Below are positions 32,797 to 43,514 of a DNA stretch of 64,000 nucleotides, piece by piece. The notes under the pieces were generated by a model, which was not told the DNA's origin, made no database searches, and worked only from the letters and a program-made list of their open reading frames with translations. Position 1 is the stretch's first letter; each line of letters starts with the position of its first letter. The stretch comes from Nocardia anocheti (GTDB lineage: Bacteria > Actinomycetota > Actinomycetes > Mycobacteriales > Mycobacteriaceae), in contig NZ_JAQQFV010000007.1 of assembly GCF_029675105.1 (NCBI RefSeq), positions 186,001 through 250,000 of the forward strand. Direction: 5' to 3'. The translations under genes were made by a program, and so were the position numbers.

Positions 32797-34364
32797 GGGC
32801 GCCGCCATTCCCGCCCGCTGCGCGCGAGCATCTCGTCGGCCGAGGCGGGACCCCAGGTGCCCGCCTCGTAGGGTTCGGGCTTGCCCTCGGCGGCCCAGTG
32901 CGCGAGCACGGGATCGAGGATGCGCCAGGACAATTCGACCTCGGCGTTGACCGGGAACAGCGACGGGACGCCGAGCAGCACGTCGAGGATGAGCCGCTCG
33001 TAGGCCTCCGGGGAGGACTCGGTGAACGCCTCGCCGTAGCTGAAGTCCATGTTCACGTCGCGCACTTCCATGCTGGAGCCGGGGACCTTGGAGCCGAAGC
33101 GCAGGGTGATGCCCTCGTCCGGCTGCACCCGGATGACCAGCGCGTTCTGGCCCAGTTCCTCGGTCATGGTCTGGTCGAAGGGCAGGTGCGGGGCGCGCTT
33201 GAACACCACGGCGATCTCGGTGACGCGACGGCCCAGGCGCTTGCCGGTGCGCAGGTAGAACGGCACTCCGGCCCAGCGGCGGTTCTCCACGTGCAGGGTG
33301 ATGGCGGCGTAGGTCTCGGTGCGCGACTGGGGGTCGAAGCCCTCTTCCTCGTGCAGGCCGACGACGTGTTCGCTGCCCTGCCAGCCCTCGGTGTATTGGC
33401 CGCGCGCGGTCGTCTCGTCCAGTGGCTCGACGAGTTTGGTGGCGGAGAGGGCCTTGATCTTCTCGGCGGTGAGCTGCATCGGCTCGAAGGAGGTGGGTTC
33501 CTCCATGGCGGTGAGCGCCAGCAGTTGCAGCAGGTGGTTCTGGATGACGTCGCGGGCGGCGCCGATGCCGTCGTAATAGCCCGCGCGACCGCCCAGGCCG
33601 ATGTCCTCGGCCATGGTGATCTGCACGCTGTCGACGTAGTTGGCGTTCCAGATCGGTTCGTAGAGCTCGTTGGCGAAGCGCAGCGCCAGGATGTTCTGCA
33701 CCGTCTCCTTGCCAAGGTAGTGGTCGATGCGGAAGACCTGCTCCTCGGGGAACACCCGGTTGACCAGCGCGTTGAGTTCCTTGGCGCTGTCGAGATCGTG
33801 GCCGAAGGGCTTCTCGATCACCACCCGCCGCCACGGCAGGTAGCCGTCGGGGGCGGTGTCGGCGGGCTTGGCCAGGCCGTGTTCGGAGAGCTGGTCGAGC
33901 ACCACCGGGAACATGTTCGGCGGGATCGACAGGTAGAAGGCGTAATTGCCGCCGGTGCCGCGTTCGGCGTCGAGCGTGCGCAGGGTCTCGGCGAGGGTGG
34001 CGAAGGCGACGTCGTCGTCGAAGCTGCCCTGCACGAAGCGCAGACCTTCGGCCAGGTGGTCCCAGACCTCCTGGCGGAAGGGCGTGCGGGCGTGCTGCTT
34101 GACCGCGGTGAGCACCACCGCGGCGAAGTCTTCGTCGGCGTAGTTGCGCCGGGCGAAGCCGACCAGGGCGAAACCGGGGGGCAACAGCCCCTGGTTCGCC
34201 AGGTCGTAGATGGCAGGCATCAGCTTCTTACGGGACAGATCTCCGGTGACACCGAAGATCACCAGGCAGCACGGGCCCGCGATGAAGGGGACCCGTTTGT
34301 CGCGTTCGTCGCGCAGCGGGTTCTGCCACAGCCCCGCCTGATTCGTCGATGCTGTGCCTGCCAT
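32793..34364 (-). CDS. zwf: Glucose-6-phosphate 1-dehydrogenase
   Basis: First enzyme of the oxidative pentose-phosphate pathway, making NADPH and 6-phosphogluconolactone. The 523-residue length is usual. Visible motifs: the nucleotide-binding FGVTGDLSRKKLMPA, the signature RIDHYLGKETVQN with catalytic His, VIEKPFGHDL and FYLRTGKRLG. ATG at 34364 lies 4 nt after tal; its stop overlaps the opcA GTG. Confidence 0.97.
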   Translation of the reverse strand: MAGTASTNQAGLWQNPLRDERDKRVPFIAGPCCLVIFGVTGDLSRKKLMPAIYDLANQGLLPPGFALVGFARRNYADEDFAAVVLTAVKQHARTPFRQEVWDHLAEGLRFVQGSFDDDVAFATLAETLRTLDAERGTGGNYAFYLSIPPNMFPVVLDQLSEHGLAKPADTAPDGYLPWRRVVIEKPFGHDLDSAKELNALVNRVFPEEQVFRIDHYLGKETVQNILALRFANELYEPIWNANYVDSVQITMAEDIGLGGRAGYYDGIGAARDVIQNHLLQLLALTAMEEPTSFEPMQLTAEKIKALSATKLVEPLDETTARGQYTEGWQGSEHVVGLHEEEGFDPQSRTETYAAITLHVENRRWAGVPFYLRTGKRLGRRVTEIAVVFKRAPHLPFDQTMTEELGQNALVIRVQPDEGITLRFGSKVPGSSMEVRDVNMDFSYGEAFTESSPEAYERLILDVLLGVPSLFPVNAEVELSWRILDPVLAHWAAEGKPEPYEAGTWGPASADEMLARSGREWRRP

Positions 34365-34368
34365 CGGG

Positions 34369-35502
34369 TCAGTTGCCCCCCGCCGCCGCGGTCAGTTCGG
34401 CGGTGGTGGCCTCGATCAGTTCGCCCCACGCGGATTCGAACTTGTCGACGCCCTCGCGCTCGAGCAGGTCGAACACGTCGGCCAGGTCGATGCCGACGGC
34501 TTCCAGGTCGGCGAAGACCTGGGCGGCCTCGACCGCGTGGCCGCTGAGCGTGTCGCCACGGACCTCGCCGTGGTCGGCGAAGGCCTCGAGGGTCTTCTCC
34601 GGCAGGGTGTTGACCGTGTTCGGGCCGACCAGCTCGGTGACGTAGAGGGTGTCGGAGTAGTCCGGGTTCTTCACCCCGGTCGACGCCCACAGCGGCCGCT
34701 GCCGGTTGCCGCCCTGGGCGGCCAGGTGGTTGTAGGTGGAGGTGTGCGCGCCACCGTCGAACACGTCCTGGTACTCGGCGTAGGCCAGCCGGGCGTTGGC
34801 CACGCCCGCCTTGCCGCGCAGCGCCAGCGCCTCGGGGGTGCCGATCGCCTCGAGGCGCTTGTCGATCTCGGTGTCCACGCGGGAGACGAAGAACGAGGCG
34901 ACCGAGTGGATCTTGGCCAGGTCGTGGCCGCCGATCTTGGCGTTGCGCAGCCCGTCGAGGTAGGCGCCCATCACCGCGCGGTAGCGCGGGACCGAGAAGA
35001 TCAGCGTGACATTGACGCTGATGCCCTCGCCGATCACCGCGGTGATGGCGGGCAGGCCCGCCTCGGTGGCCGGGATCTTGATGAACAGGTTCTTGCGGTC
35101 GACGATCTTCCACAGCTCGATCGCCTGGGCGACGGTCTTGTCGGCGTCGAAGGCGAAGCGCGGGTCGACCTCGATCGAGACCCGGCCGTCCACGCCGCCG
35201 GTCCGCTCGAAGACCGGGGCGAGCACGTCGCAGGCGGCGCGCACGTCGTCGGTGGTCATGGTGCGGATCGCGGCGTCGGCGTCGGCGCCCTGGGCGGCGA
35301 GCTCACGCAGCTGGGTGTCGTAGCCGTGGCCCTTGCTGAGCGCGGCCTGGAAGATGCTCGGGTTGGTGGTGACCCCGACGACGCCACGGGTCGCGATCAA
35401 CTCGGCGAGATTGCCGGAGTCGATCCGATCGCGGGACAGATCGTCGAGCCACACCGAGACGCCCGCGGCCGAGAGCGCGGCGAGATTCTCGTTCTGTGCC
35501 AT
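34369..35502 (-). CDS. tal: Transaldolase
   Basis: Non-oxidative pentose-phosphate enzyme exchanging a dihydroxyacetone unit between sedoheptulose 7-phosphate and glyceraldehyde 3-phosphate. The 377 residues show GVTTNPSIFQAALS, RVSIEVDPRFAFD, the Schiff-base lysine in NLFIKIPATEAGLPA, NVTLIFSVPRYRAVMGAYLD and RPLWASTGVKNPDYSDTLY. Length and motifs fit the actinobacterial TalB-like long form. ATG at 35502, 4 nt after tkt, 4 nt before zwf. Confidence 0.97.
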   Translation of the reverse strand: MAQNENLAALSAAGVSVWLDDLSRDRIDSGNLAELIATRGVVGVTTNPSIFQAALSKGHGYDTQLRELAAQGADADAAIRTMTTDDVRAACDVLAPVFERTGGVDGRVSIEVDPRFAFDADKTVAQAIELWKIVDRKNLFIKIPATEAGLPAITAVIGEGISVNVTLIFSVPRYRAVMGAYLDGLRNAKIGGHDLAKIHSVASFFVSRVDTEIDKRLEAIGTPEALALRGKAGVANARLAYAEYQDVFDGGAHTSTYNHLAAQGGNRQRPLWASTGVKNPDYSDTLYVTELVGPNTVNTLPEKTLEAFADHGEVRGDTLSGHAVEAAQVFADLEAVGIDLADVFDLLEREGVDKFESAWGELIEATTAELTAAAGGN

Positions 35503-35506
35503 GGTG

Positions 35507-37648
<2,142 letters not shown>

Positions 37649-37970
37649 GACCGTGGTTCTCCTGACCTAGGTTTCGTCGACGGCGATACATGGCAGCGGC
37701 GATGGTGTCGGTACGGATCGCACGCGGCCGGGGTGCGTACCGATGTACAGGAATACCCTAGAGGTGCTGCTATACCGAACCGGCGCGAACCCTGGGTGTG
37801 AGTGTAGGCGCGTTCGCGGCGGGCGGGGGACGGTGACCACCCGCACGGTCGCGGGGGCCTGACGCGGAGCGGGACCGGCGTGGGTCTACCATCCTCTGTA
37901 GTAGTGGCCGCGCCGCAGCCGCGCGCTGCTCGTTCCAATGCCGGATGCGAAGCGCGTACGAGGAGAAACA
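37649..37970. promoter_or_regulatory. Divergent promoter region tkt / ctaB
   Basis: 322 bp without a supported gene between the tkt and ctaB starts. It must carry the promoter of the five-gene pentose-phosphate operon and that of ctaB. AGGAG before the ctaB GTG lies at 37961-37965. A T/A-rich patch near 37875-37910 (ACCATCCTCTGTAGTAG) is a possible promoter element; I saw no clear operator. Confidence 0.6.
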
Positions 37971-38963
37971 GTGCGGATCGGTCACCAGCCGGGTAGTAGC
38001 GGTGCGCACGGATCGTCGTCGACGGCGCTCGCCGACCGCCTCGCCGGAGATTCCCTCCCCGCGCGGATCGTGCGCAAGCCCCTGGCCTACATCGCGCTCA
38101 CCAAGCCCCGCGTCATCGAGCTGCTGCTCGTGGCCACCATCCCGACGATGCTGCTGGCCGACCGCGGCACCGTCGACATCCGGCTGATCCTGGTCACCCT
38201 GTTCGGCGGCTGGATGGGCGCCGCGAGTGCCAACACCCTCAACTGCGTCGCCGACGCCGACATCGACAAGGTGATGAAGCGGACCGCGCGTCGGCCGCTG
38301 GCTCGCGACGCGGTGCCCACCCGCAACGCCTTCGTCTTCGGCGTGACGCTCGGCGCGCTGTCCTTCGCCTGGCTGTGGTGGCAGGCCAACCTGCTCAGCG
38401 GCCTGCTGGTGGTCGCGACGATCCTGTTCTACGTCTTCGTCTACACCAAGGGCCTCAAGCGCCGGACCTCGCAGAACGTGGTCTGGGGCGGCGCGGCCGG
38501 GTGCATGCCCGCCCTGGTCGGCTGGTCGGCGGTGACCGGCACCATCGGCTGGCCCGCGATCGTGCTGTTCGCGGTGATCTTCTTCTGGACGCCGCCGCAC
38601 ACCTGGGCGCTGGCCATGCGCTACAAGGAGGACTACCGCGCGGCGGGCGTGCCGATGCTGCCGGTGGTGGCGACCGAGCGGGTGGTCACCAAGCAGATCG
38701 TCATCTACACCTGGCTGACCGTGCTGGCCACGCTGGCGCTGGTGCCCGCGACGGGTGTCATCTACGCGGCGGTCGCGTTGGTGGCCGGTGCGTGGTTCCT
38801 GCTGATGGCCCACCAGCTCTACGCCGGGGTGCGCCGCGGTGAGTCGGTGAAGCCGCTGCGGCTGTTCCTGCAGTCGAACAACTACCTGGCGGTGGTGTTC
38901 TGCGGGCTGGCCGTGGACTCGGTGCTCGGGTGGGACACCGTGGGCAGCTTCTTCGGGCTCTGA
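37971..38963 (+). CDS. ctaB: Protoheme IX farnesyltransferase
   Basis: Integral membrane UbiA-type prenyltransferase that converts heme B to heme O for cytochrome c oxidase. The 330 residues hold about nine membrane segments and the two Asp-rich motifs, NCVADADIDKVMKRTARRPL (N-x3-D-x3-D type) and MRYKEDYRAAGVPMLPVV. GTG 37971 is chosen because AGGAG is properly spaced; an upstream ATG at 37938 lacks one. The matching heme A synthase gene ctaA lies 4.5 kb further on. Confidence 0.95.
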   Translation: MRIGHQPGSSGAHGSSSTALADRLAGDSLPARIVRKPLAYIALTKPRVIELLLVATIPTMLLADRGTVDIRLILVTLFGGWMGAASANTLNCVADADIDKVMKRTARRPLARDAVPTRNAFVFGVTLGALSFAWLWWQANLLSGLLVVATILFYVFVYTKGLKRRTSQNVVWGGAAGCMPALVGWSAVTGTIGWPAIVLFAVIFFWTPPHTWALAMRYKEDYRAAGVPMLPVVATERVVTKQIVIYTWLTVLATLALVPATGVIYAAVALVAGAWFLLMAHQLYAGVRRGESVKPLRLFLQSNNYLAVVFCGLAVDSVLGWDTVGSFFGL

Positions 38964-38975
38964 TTCTTCGAGACG

Positions 38976-39010
38976 GACCGATGGCCGGGCGGGGTGCCCG
39001 GCCATCGGTC
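38976..39010. terminator. Bidirectional terminator between ctaB and FAD monooxygenase
   Basis: GACCGATGGCCGGGC (38976-38990) and GCCCGGCCATCGGTC (38996-39010) form a perfect 15-bp stem with 5-nt loop GGGGT, followed by GTTT on the plus strand. It lies between the converging stops of ctaB and the monooxygenase. Confidence 0.9.
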
Positions 39011-39020
39011 GTTTCCGGGG

Positions 39021-40478
39021 TCACCAGCGCTGGGCGAGGTGACCGTCCGGGCGGATGAGGACGTGGGCCCCGGGGTGGGCCGCGTAGACGGTGAAGGCGT
39101 GTCCGTCGGTGTCGACCAGGGCGCCGGGGGCGTTGCCCGCACCCGTCCGGTGGATCTCGACGGTGCGGATCTCGCCGAAGAGCGGGTCCCGGCCGCTGTC
39201 GGTCGGGGAGGCCGGTGGTTCGCCGGAGGTCGCCGAGGCGAAGCGGAGCAGGGTCGCGTGGGGGCCGCGGAAGGCGTCGAACAGGCGGATCGGGCGGCCT
39301 TGCATGTCGTGCAAGGGTGCATCGGGTGCACGGTCACCCGCGACCAGCGGGCCGTGGTCGGAGGGGGAGCGGTAGCTGATGTCGAGCTGGCGGGTCTCGG
39401 GGCCGCGGGCCATCGCGTCCTCGGCACCGTCGACCAGCTTGTCCAGGAGTTCGGTGCTCAGGCCGAGGATGCGGGCGGCCACCGCGCGGCGCTCCGGTTC
39501 GTAGGTGTCCAGTGGCGCCGGGTCGCCGTGCAGGGCGGCGGCGAGTTTCCAGCCGAGGTTGTAGGCGTCCTGGACGCCGGTATTGAGGCCCTGGCCGCCG
39601 GTAGGCGGGTGCACGTGCGCGGCGTCGCCCGCGAGCAGTACCCGGCCGTCGCGGAACCGTTCGGCCAGCCGGATATTGGGGCGCCACACGGTGATCCAGC
39701 GCAGATCGCTGAGCTGCGCACCAGCACCGGGTGCGTGCCGGTCCATCAACTCCTGGAGGGCGGCCAGGTCGGGGTCGCGGTCCTCGGCCAGGGGTGCGGC
39801 GAACTGGAACAGGCGGCCGCCGGGCAGCGGTGACAGGGCGATGCCGTCGGTGGGCCGGTCGGCGGACGCGGCGAACCAGTAGCCGTACTCGTGATCGAGG
39901 GCGTCGGCGCGGACATCGCCGAGCAGCATGCGCAGGGACTCGTCGGTGCTGCCCGTGAAGGCGATGCCCAGGCGCTTGCGGACCGTGCTCGCGCCGCCGT
40001 CGGCCCCGACCAGGTAGGCGGCGCGGATCGTCTCGCCGTGCTGGAGGGCGACCGTGACGCCGGTGTCGTCCTGGGTGAAATCGGTGACCGCCGTACCGAA
40101 TTCGACGGTGACGCCGAGTTCGGCGAGCCGGGCCCGCAGGATGGCCTCGGTATCGGACTGGCCGAGGACCCAGGCGTTCGGGTAGGGCACGTCCGGTGTC
40201 GGGGCGACGGGCTCGGCCATCCGGCGTTCGCCCACCGGGGTGCCGCCGAAGTAGGCGCGCATGATCGGCAGATCGCGCCCGGCGGCCAGGACCGCGTCGA
40301 GCACGCCGAGGTCGTCGAACACTTCCAAGGTGCGCGGCTGGATGCCGTCACCGCGCGAACCGGCGAACGGTACGGCGGCCCGGTCGACGATGCGCACCGC
40401 GAGGCCGCGTCGGGCCAGATCGAGGGCGAGGGTGAGCCCGGTCGGGCCCGCGCCGGTGACAACTACCTGGTCGGACAT
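39021..40478 (-). CDS. FAD-dependent aromatic hydroxylase (PHBH fold)
   Basis: A 485-residue flavoprotein monooxygenase of the PheA/TfdB/RdmE-like group. It shows the Rossmann dinucleotide site VVTGAGPTGLTLALDLARRG, the second nucleotide motif VGADGGASTVRKRLGI (DG motif), and the FAD ribityl motif GRVLLAGDAAHVHPPTGGQG followed by NTGVQDAYNLGWKLA. The C-terminal 90 residues form a thioredoxin-like domain as in phenol hydroxylases. Substrate unknown. It is divergent from a TetR regulator, and the operator palindromes between them make it the likely regulated target. Confidence 0.88.
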   Translation of the reverse strand: MSDQVVVTGAGPTGLTLALDLARRGLAVRIVDRAAVPFAGSRGDGIQPRTLEVFDDLGVLDAVLAAGRDLPIMRAYFGGTPVGERRMAEPVAPTPDVPYPNAWVLGQSDTEAILRARLAELGVTVEFGTAVTDFTQDDTGVTVALQHGETIRAAYLVGADGGASTVRKRLGIAFTGSTDESLRMLLGDVRADALDHEYGYWFAASADRPTDGIALSPLPGGRLFQFAAPLAEDRDPDLAALQELMDRHAPGAGAQLSDLRWITVWRPNIRLAERFRDGRVLLAGDAAHVHPPTGGQGLNTGVQDAYNLGWKLAAALHGDPAPLDTYEPERRAVAARILGLSTELLDKLVDGAEDAMARGPETRQLDISYRSPSDHGPLVAGDRAPDAPLHDMQGRPIRLFDAFRGPHATLLRFASATSGEPPASPTDSGRDPLFGEIRTVEIHRTGAGNAPGALVDTDGHAFTVYAAHPGAHVLIRPDGHLAQRW

Positions 40479-40502
40479 GAGACAGCCTCCGAGAGTTTAT
40501 GG

Positions 40503-40531
40503 TGAATCAAAATTCAGTGAATGCGAATTCA
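40503..40531. promoter_or_regulatory. Two tandem TGAAT-N4-ATTCA palindromes (TetR operator candidate)
   Basis: TGAATCAAAATTCA (40503-40516) and TGAATGCGAATTCA (40518-40531) share perfect 5-bp arms around a 4-bp spacer, with centres 15 bp apart. They lie between the divergent starts of the monooxygenase (40478) and the TetR regulator (40574). Both genes could therefore be repressed at once. Confidence 0.8.
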
Positions 40532-40573
40532 GTTTCACTCTTGGTACGGTCTGCTGTCAAGGAGGTGGCATCG

Positions 40574-41176
40574 GTGGCAGGCAGCAGGCGCGAGAAATCG
40601 GCGGAGACCGAGCAGGCGCTCAAGGACGCCGCGCGTCAACTGTTCGCCGAGCGCGGCTATCTGAACACCAAGATCACCGACATCACCGCGGCCGCCGGAC
40701 GTGCGGCGGGCTCCTTCTACAACCACTTCGCCGGCAAGGAAGAGCTGCTCCAGGCTCTGCTGGGCGACCTGGCCGCCGCCAGTGACGAGCGAGCGGCCGA
40801 CCCCGCCCACCTCGCCGACTTCACCGACCCGGCGGCGGTGCGCTACCACGTGAGCGGGTACTGGACCTTCGCGCGGGCGAACGCGGCGGTCTTGCGGGCG
40901 ATGGAGGAGGCGGCGCAGGTCAGCCCGGACTTCGCCCGCGTGATCGCGGGTTTCGGCGCCGAGCAGCGCGCCGACATCGCCGACCACGTGGCGGATTTCC
41001 CGGCGCGCGGACTCGCCCTGCCCGGCACCGTGGACGCCAGCCTGGCGATGATGTTCGCCGCCGTGGACGGCATGCTGCGCATGGTGCGCGAGGGCGCGGT
41101 GACCCTCACCGACGAGGAGGCGATCGAGTCGATCACCCGCTTCGTCTACCGCGGGCTCACCGGCCGCGACTACTGA
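40574..41176 (+). CDS. TetR-family transcriptional regulator
   Basis: A 200-residue repressor with the usual N-terminal helix-turn-helix (ALKDAARQLFAERGYLNTKI then ITAAAGRAAGSFYNHFAGKE, about residues 15-58) and a ligand-binding helical C-terminus. Start GTG 40574 is preferred because AAGGAGG (40559-40565) precedes it and the product begins just before the HTH; an upstream ATG at 40499 would place the operator palindromes inside the gene. Likely autoregulated and controlling the divergent monooxygenase. Its stop overlaps the convergent CPBP gene by a few bases. Confidence 0.9.
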   Translation: MAGSRREKSAETEQALKDAARQLFAERGYLNTKITDITAAAGRAAGSFYNHFAGKEELLQALLGDLAAASDERAADPAHLADFTDPAAVRYHVSGYWTFARANAAVLRAMEEAAQVSPDFARVIAGFGAEQRADIADHVADFPARGLALPGTVDASLAMMFAAVDGMLRMVREGAVTLTDEEAIESITRFVYRGLTGRDY

Positions 41177-41955
41177 GCCGTGCTCGCCGGTTCGATAGCG
41201 CGGCGCTTGACCAGCAGGATGATCGCGAGCACCGGATAGAGCAGGATCGGCAGCAGGGTGCCGGGATAGAAGGTCTGGTCCGGCAGGATCGCCACGCCGC
41301 TGAGCAGGGCGAAGTCGAACAGGCCGTGGGTGACCGAGTTGAGGGCGTTGCCGCGGCTGACCCGGCGGATCAGATAGAAGAAGTAGCCCGCCAGGCTGAC
41401 GATGATCGCCTGCGGCAGCGCCGAGAGGCCGTGCCCGATCACATTGGTCAGGTGTACCGCGCCGAAGACGACACTCGACCACAGCGCCACGCGGCCCTCG
41501 GTGAGTCCGTGTTCACGCAGCACCGTCACGCCGATGCCGCGGAAGATGCCCTCCTCGCCCCACCCGACGAACTGGGTGGCCACCAGCAGCACGAGGACAT
41601 AGACCCAGCCCTTCTCGGCCAGCGCGCCGTAGTCGATCCCGGCGGCGATGGCGACCACGAACACGATCGGCACCACCCACACCCAGGGCCGGGTGGGTCG
41701 GTCGTCGTGCAGGACCGGCCGCAACCAGCCGAGGTAGGTGATGACGCCGTAGGTGAAGGCGAGTGCGGCGCCGAGCGGGAGGATCATGCCGAACACCACG
41801 CCGCGGGTGGTGAAGAAATCGTCCTCGCCGGACAGCTGTTCCAGCGCCAGTCCGCCGAGCTGGATGATCGCCAGGTAGACCACGACGATCACGGCGAACA
41901 TCGGATAGCTCAGGCGCCGTGCCGTGCCCGGGGCCGCTGAGGTGGGCGTGCTCAT
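41170..41955 (-). CDS. CPBP-family intramembrane metalloprotease
   Basis: A 261-residue membrane protein with about eight hydrophobic segments. The CPBP/Abi motifs are WGEEGIFRGIGV (paired glutamates) and VVFGAVHLTNVIGHG (histidine); a further histidine lies in NSVTHGLFDF. Members include Rce1-like CaaX proteases and bacteriocin-immunity proteins; the substrate here is unknown. ATG 41955 with no strong ribosome site. No bacteriocin genes adjoin it. Confidence 0.85.
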   Translation of the reverse strand: MSTPTSAAPGTARRLSYPMFAVIVVVYLAIIQLGGLALEQLSGEDDFFTTRGVVFGMILPLGAALAFTYGVITYLGWLRPVLHDDRPTRPWVWVVPIVFVVAIAAGIDYGALAEKGWVYVLVLLVATQFVGWGEEGIFRGIGVTVLREHGLTEGRVALWSSVVFGAVHLTNVIGHGLSALPQAIIVSLAGYFFYLIRRVSRGNALNSVTHGLFDFALLSGVAILPDQTFYPGTLLPILLYPVLAIILLVKRRAIEPASTAQ

Positions 41956-42042
41956 GGACCGAATGTAGAGGCGCGGTGCCGGATCGCGGACGGGACGCGC
42001 CAGCGATCCGCCCCGGTCAATGTGGTGCCGGCCGCGGGCGGC

Positions 42043-43008
42043 TCACGGCAGCAGGACGATCGAGCCGGTGGTGCGGCGGGCCGCGAGCTCGGTGTGCGCC
42101 CGCGCGGCGTCGGCGAGTGGGAAGGTGGCGCCGATCCGGAAATCGAGCGTGCCCGCGGCGATGCCGTCGAAGACATCGGTGGCGCGCCACAGGAATTCGG
42201 CGCGGTCGCGGGTGTAGGCGCCCAGGGACGGACGGGTCAGCCAGACGGAACCGGCGGCGTTGAGACGCTGCGGGTCGAATGGCGGGACCGCGCCGCTGGC
42301 CCCGCCGAACAGGGCCAGGGTGCCGCGCACCCGCAGCGAGGCCAGGCTCGCGTCGAAGGTGCTCGCGCCGACGCCGTCGTACACCGCGGCGACACCCTCG
42401 CCGCCGGTCAGCGCGCGGACACGGTCGGCCAGGTCGTCGCCGTAGCGCAGCACCTCGGCGGCGCCCGCCGCGCGGGAGAGTTTCTCCTTGTCGTCGGTGG
42501 AGACGGTGGTGATCACCCGGGCGCCCTTGGCGGCGGCCATCTGGGTGAGCAGCAGACCCACGCCGCCCGCGCCCGCGTGGATCAGCACCGGGTCACCGGG
42601 CTCGGGACGGAACACCGACTCGATCAGGTAGTGGGCGGTCATGCCCTGCAGGAGGGCGGCGGCGGCCACGGTCGGCTCGACGCCCTCGGGCACCTGTACC
42701 GCGACGTCGGCGTCGACGGCGACCTTCTCGGCATAGCTGCCCGGGGCCGACGCCCAGGCCACCCGGTCGCCCACGGCGAACCCGGTGACCTCCGCGCCGA
42801 CCGCCGCCACGATCCCGGTGCCCTCGGAGCCCGGGATGTACGGCGTCGCCTGCGGATACAGGCCGGTGCGGAAATAGGTGTCGATGAAGTTCACGCCGAT
42901 GGCCTGGGTGTCGACCAGCAGCTGACCGGGACCGATCCGCGGGTCGGGCAGCTCCACCGATCGCAGGACCTCGGGACCACCGTGCTCGGAAACCTGAATG
43001 GCGCGCAT
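42043..43008 (-). CDS. qor: NADPH:quinone oxidoreductase (zinc-independent MDR family)
   Basis: A 321-residue medium-chain reductase of the quinone oxidoreductase type. The N-terminal GroES-like domain has NFIDTYFRTGLYP and IPGSEGTGIVAAVG without zinc-ligand cysteines. The nucleotide-binding domain has VLIHAGAGGVGLLLTQMAAA and ARVITTVSTDDKEKLSRAAG. AGGAG precedes the ATG (43008). Reduces quinones or enones with NADPH; physiological substrate not known. In mycobacteria a qor gene also lies near ctaB/ctaA. Confidence 0.92.
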   Translation of the reverse strand: MRAIQVSEHGGPEVLRSVELPDPRIGPGQLLVDTQAIGVNFIDTYFRTGLYPQATPYIPGSEGTGIVAAVGAEVTGFAVGDRVAWASAPGSYAEKVAVDADVAVQVPEGVEPTVAAAALLQGMTAHYLIESVFRPEPGDPVLIHAGAGGVGLLLTQMAAAKGARVITTVSTDDKEKLSRAAGAAEVLRYGDDLADRVRALTGGEGVAAVYDGVGASTFDASLASLRVRGTLALFGGASGAVPPFDPQRLNAAGSVWLTRPSLGAYTRDRAEFLWRATDVFDGIAAGTLDFRIGATFPLADAARAHTELAARRTTGSIVLLP

Positions 43009-43084
43009 GAGTCTCCTTTGTACACCCCGTGTTCGACACCACTCGGGGGTGGACTCGCGACTACCGGCCGGTAAACTCTCGCCC

Positions 43085-43453
43085 ATGAGTGCTACCACCG
43101 ACGCCCCGGCCGCCGTGCGGGTGCCCGCCGAGGTCGAGAAGTCCGTCGCGAAGTTCGTCGCCGAGCACGGTGGTTCGGGCACGGCCGTCCTGCAGTACCT
43201 CGGTGAGCAGGGCGTGCGCATCACCCTGGTCGGCTCCGACGGCATCCTCGGCGACCGCGTGGTGGCCGATATGGCGACCGCCAAGGCGCTGGTCGAGAAG
43301 GTCGACGGGCTGGCCGAGACCGACGAGTGGAGCCGCGAGCTCGGCTCGATCGTCACCCCGCTGAAGTCGCACTGGAAGAAGATGGCGGGCTGGGTCGCCC
43401 ACCAGAAGCGGTTCCCGAAGGCGCGCAACGCCGACGTCTTCTCCGGCGCGTAA
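43085..43453 (+). CDS. Conserved hypothetical protein
   Basis: A 122-residue soluble protein: MSATTDAPAAVRVPAEVEKS, then AVLQYLGEQGVRITLVGSDG, ADMATAKALVEKVDGL and a basic C-terminus SHWKKMAGWVAHQKRFPKA. No catalytic motif or membrane segment. Similar short proteins occur in other mycolate actinobacteria. Only a weak ribosome site precedes ATG 43085. It is divergent from qor (76 bp between starts) and convergent with ctaA. Confidence 0.7.
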   Translation: MSATTDAPAAVRVPAEVEKSVAKFVAEHGGSGTAVLQYLGEQGVRITLVGSDGILGDRVVADMATAKALVEKVDGLAETDEWSRELGSIVTPLKSHWKKMAGWVAHQKRFPKARNADVFSGA

Positions 43454-43468
43454 GTCGTTCGAACGCAC

Positions 43469-43501
43469 ACAGCCCGCGATCTCGCCGAGACCGCGGGCTG
43501 T
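43469..43501. terminator. Terminator between the conserved hypothetical gene and ctaA
   Basis: ACAGCCCGCG (43469-43478) pairs with CGCGGGCTGT (43492-43501), a perfect 10-bp stem whose loop can pair further. It lies between two convergent stop codons. Confidence 0.8.
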
Positions 43502-43514
43502 CGTCGTTCAGGGG

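Noticed and set aside
32898..34547. Long plus-strand frame opposite zwf
   Set aside because: Gly/Val/His-rich shadow; zwf motifs on the minus strand are complete.
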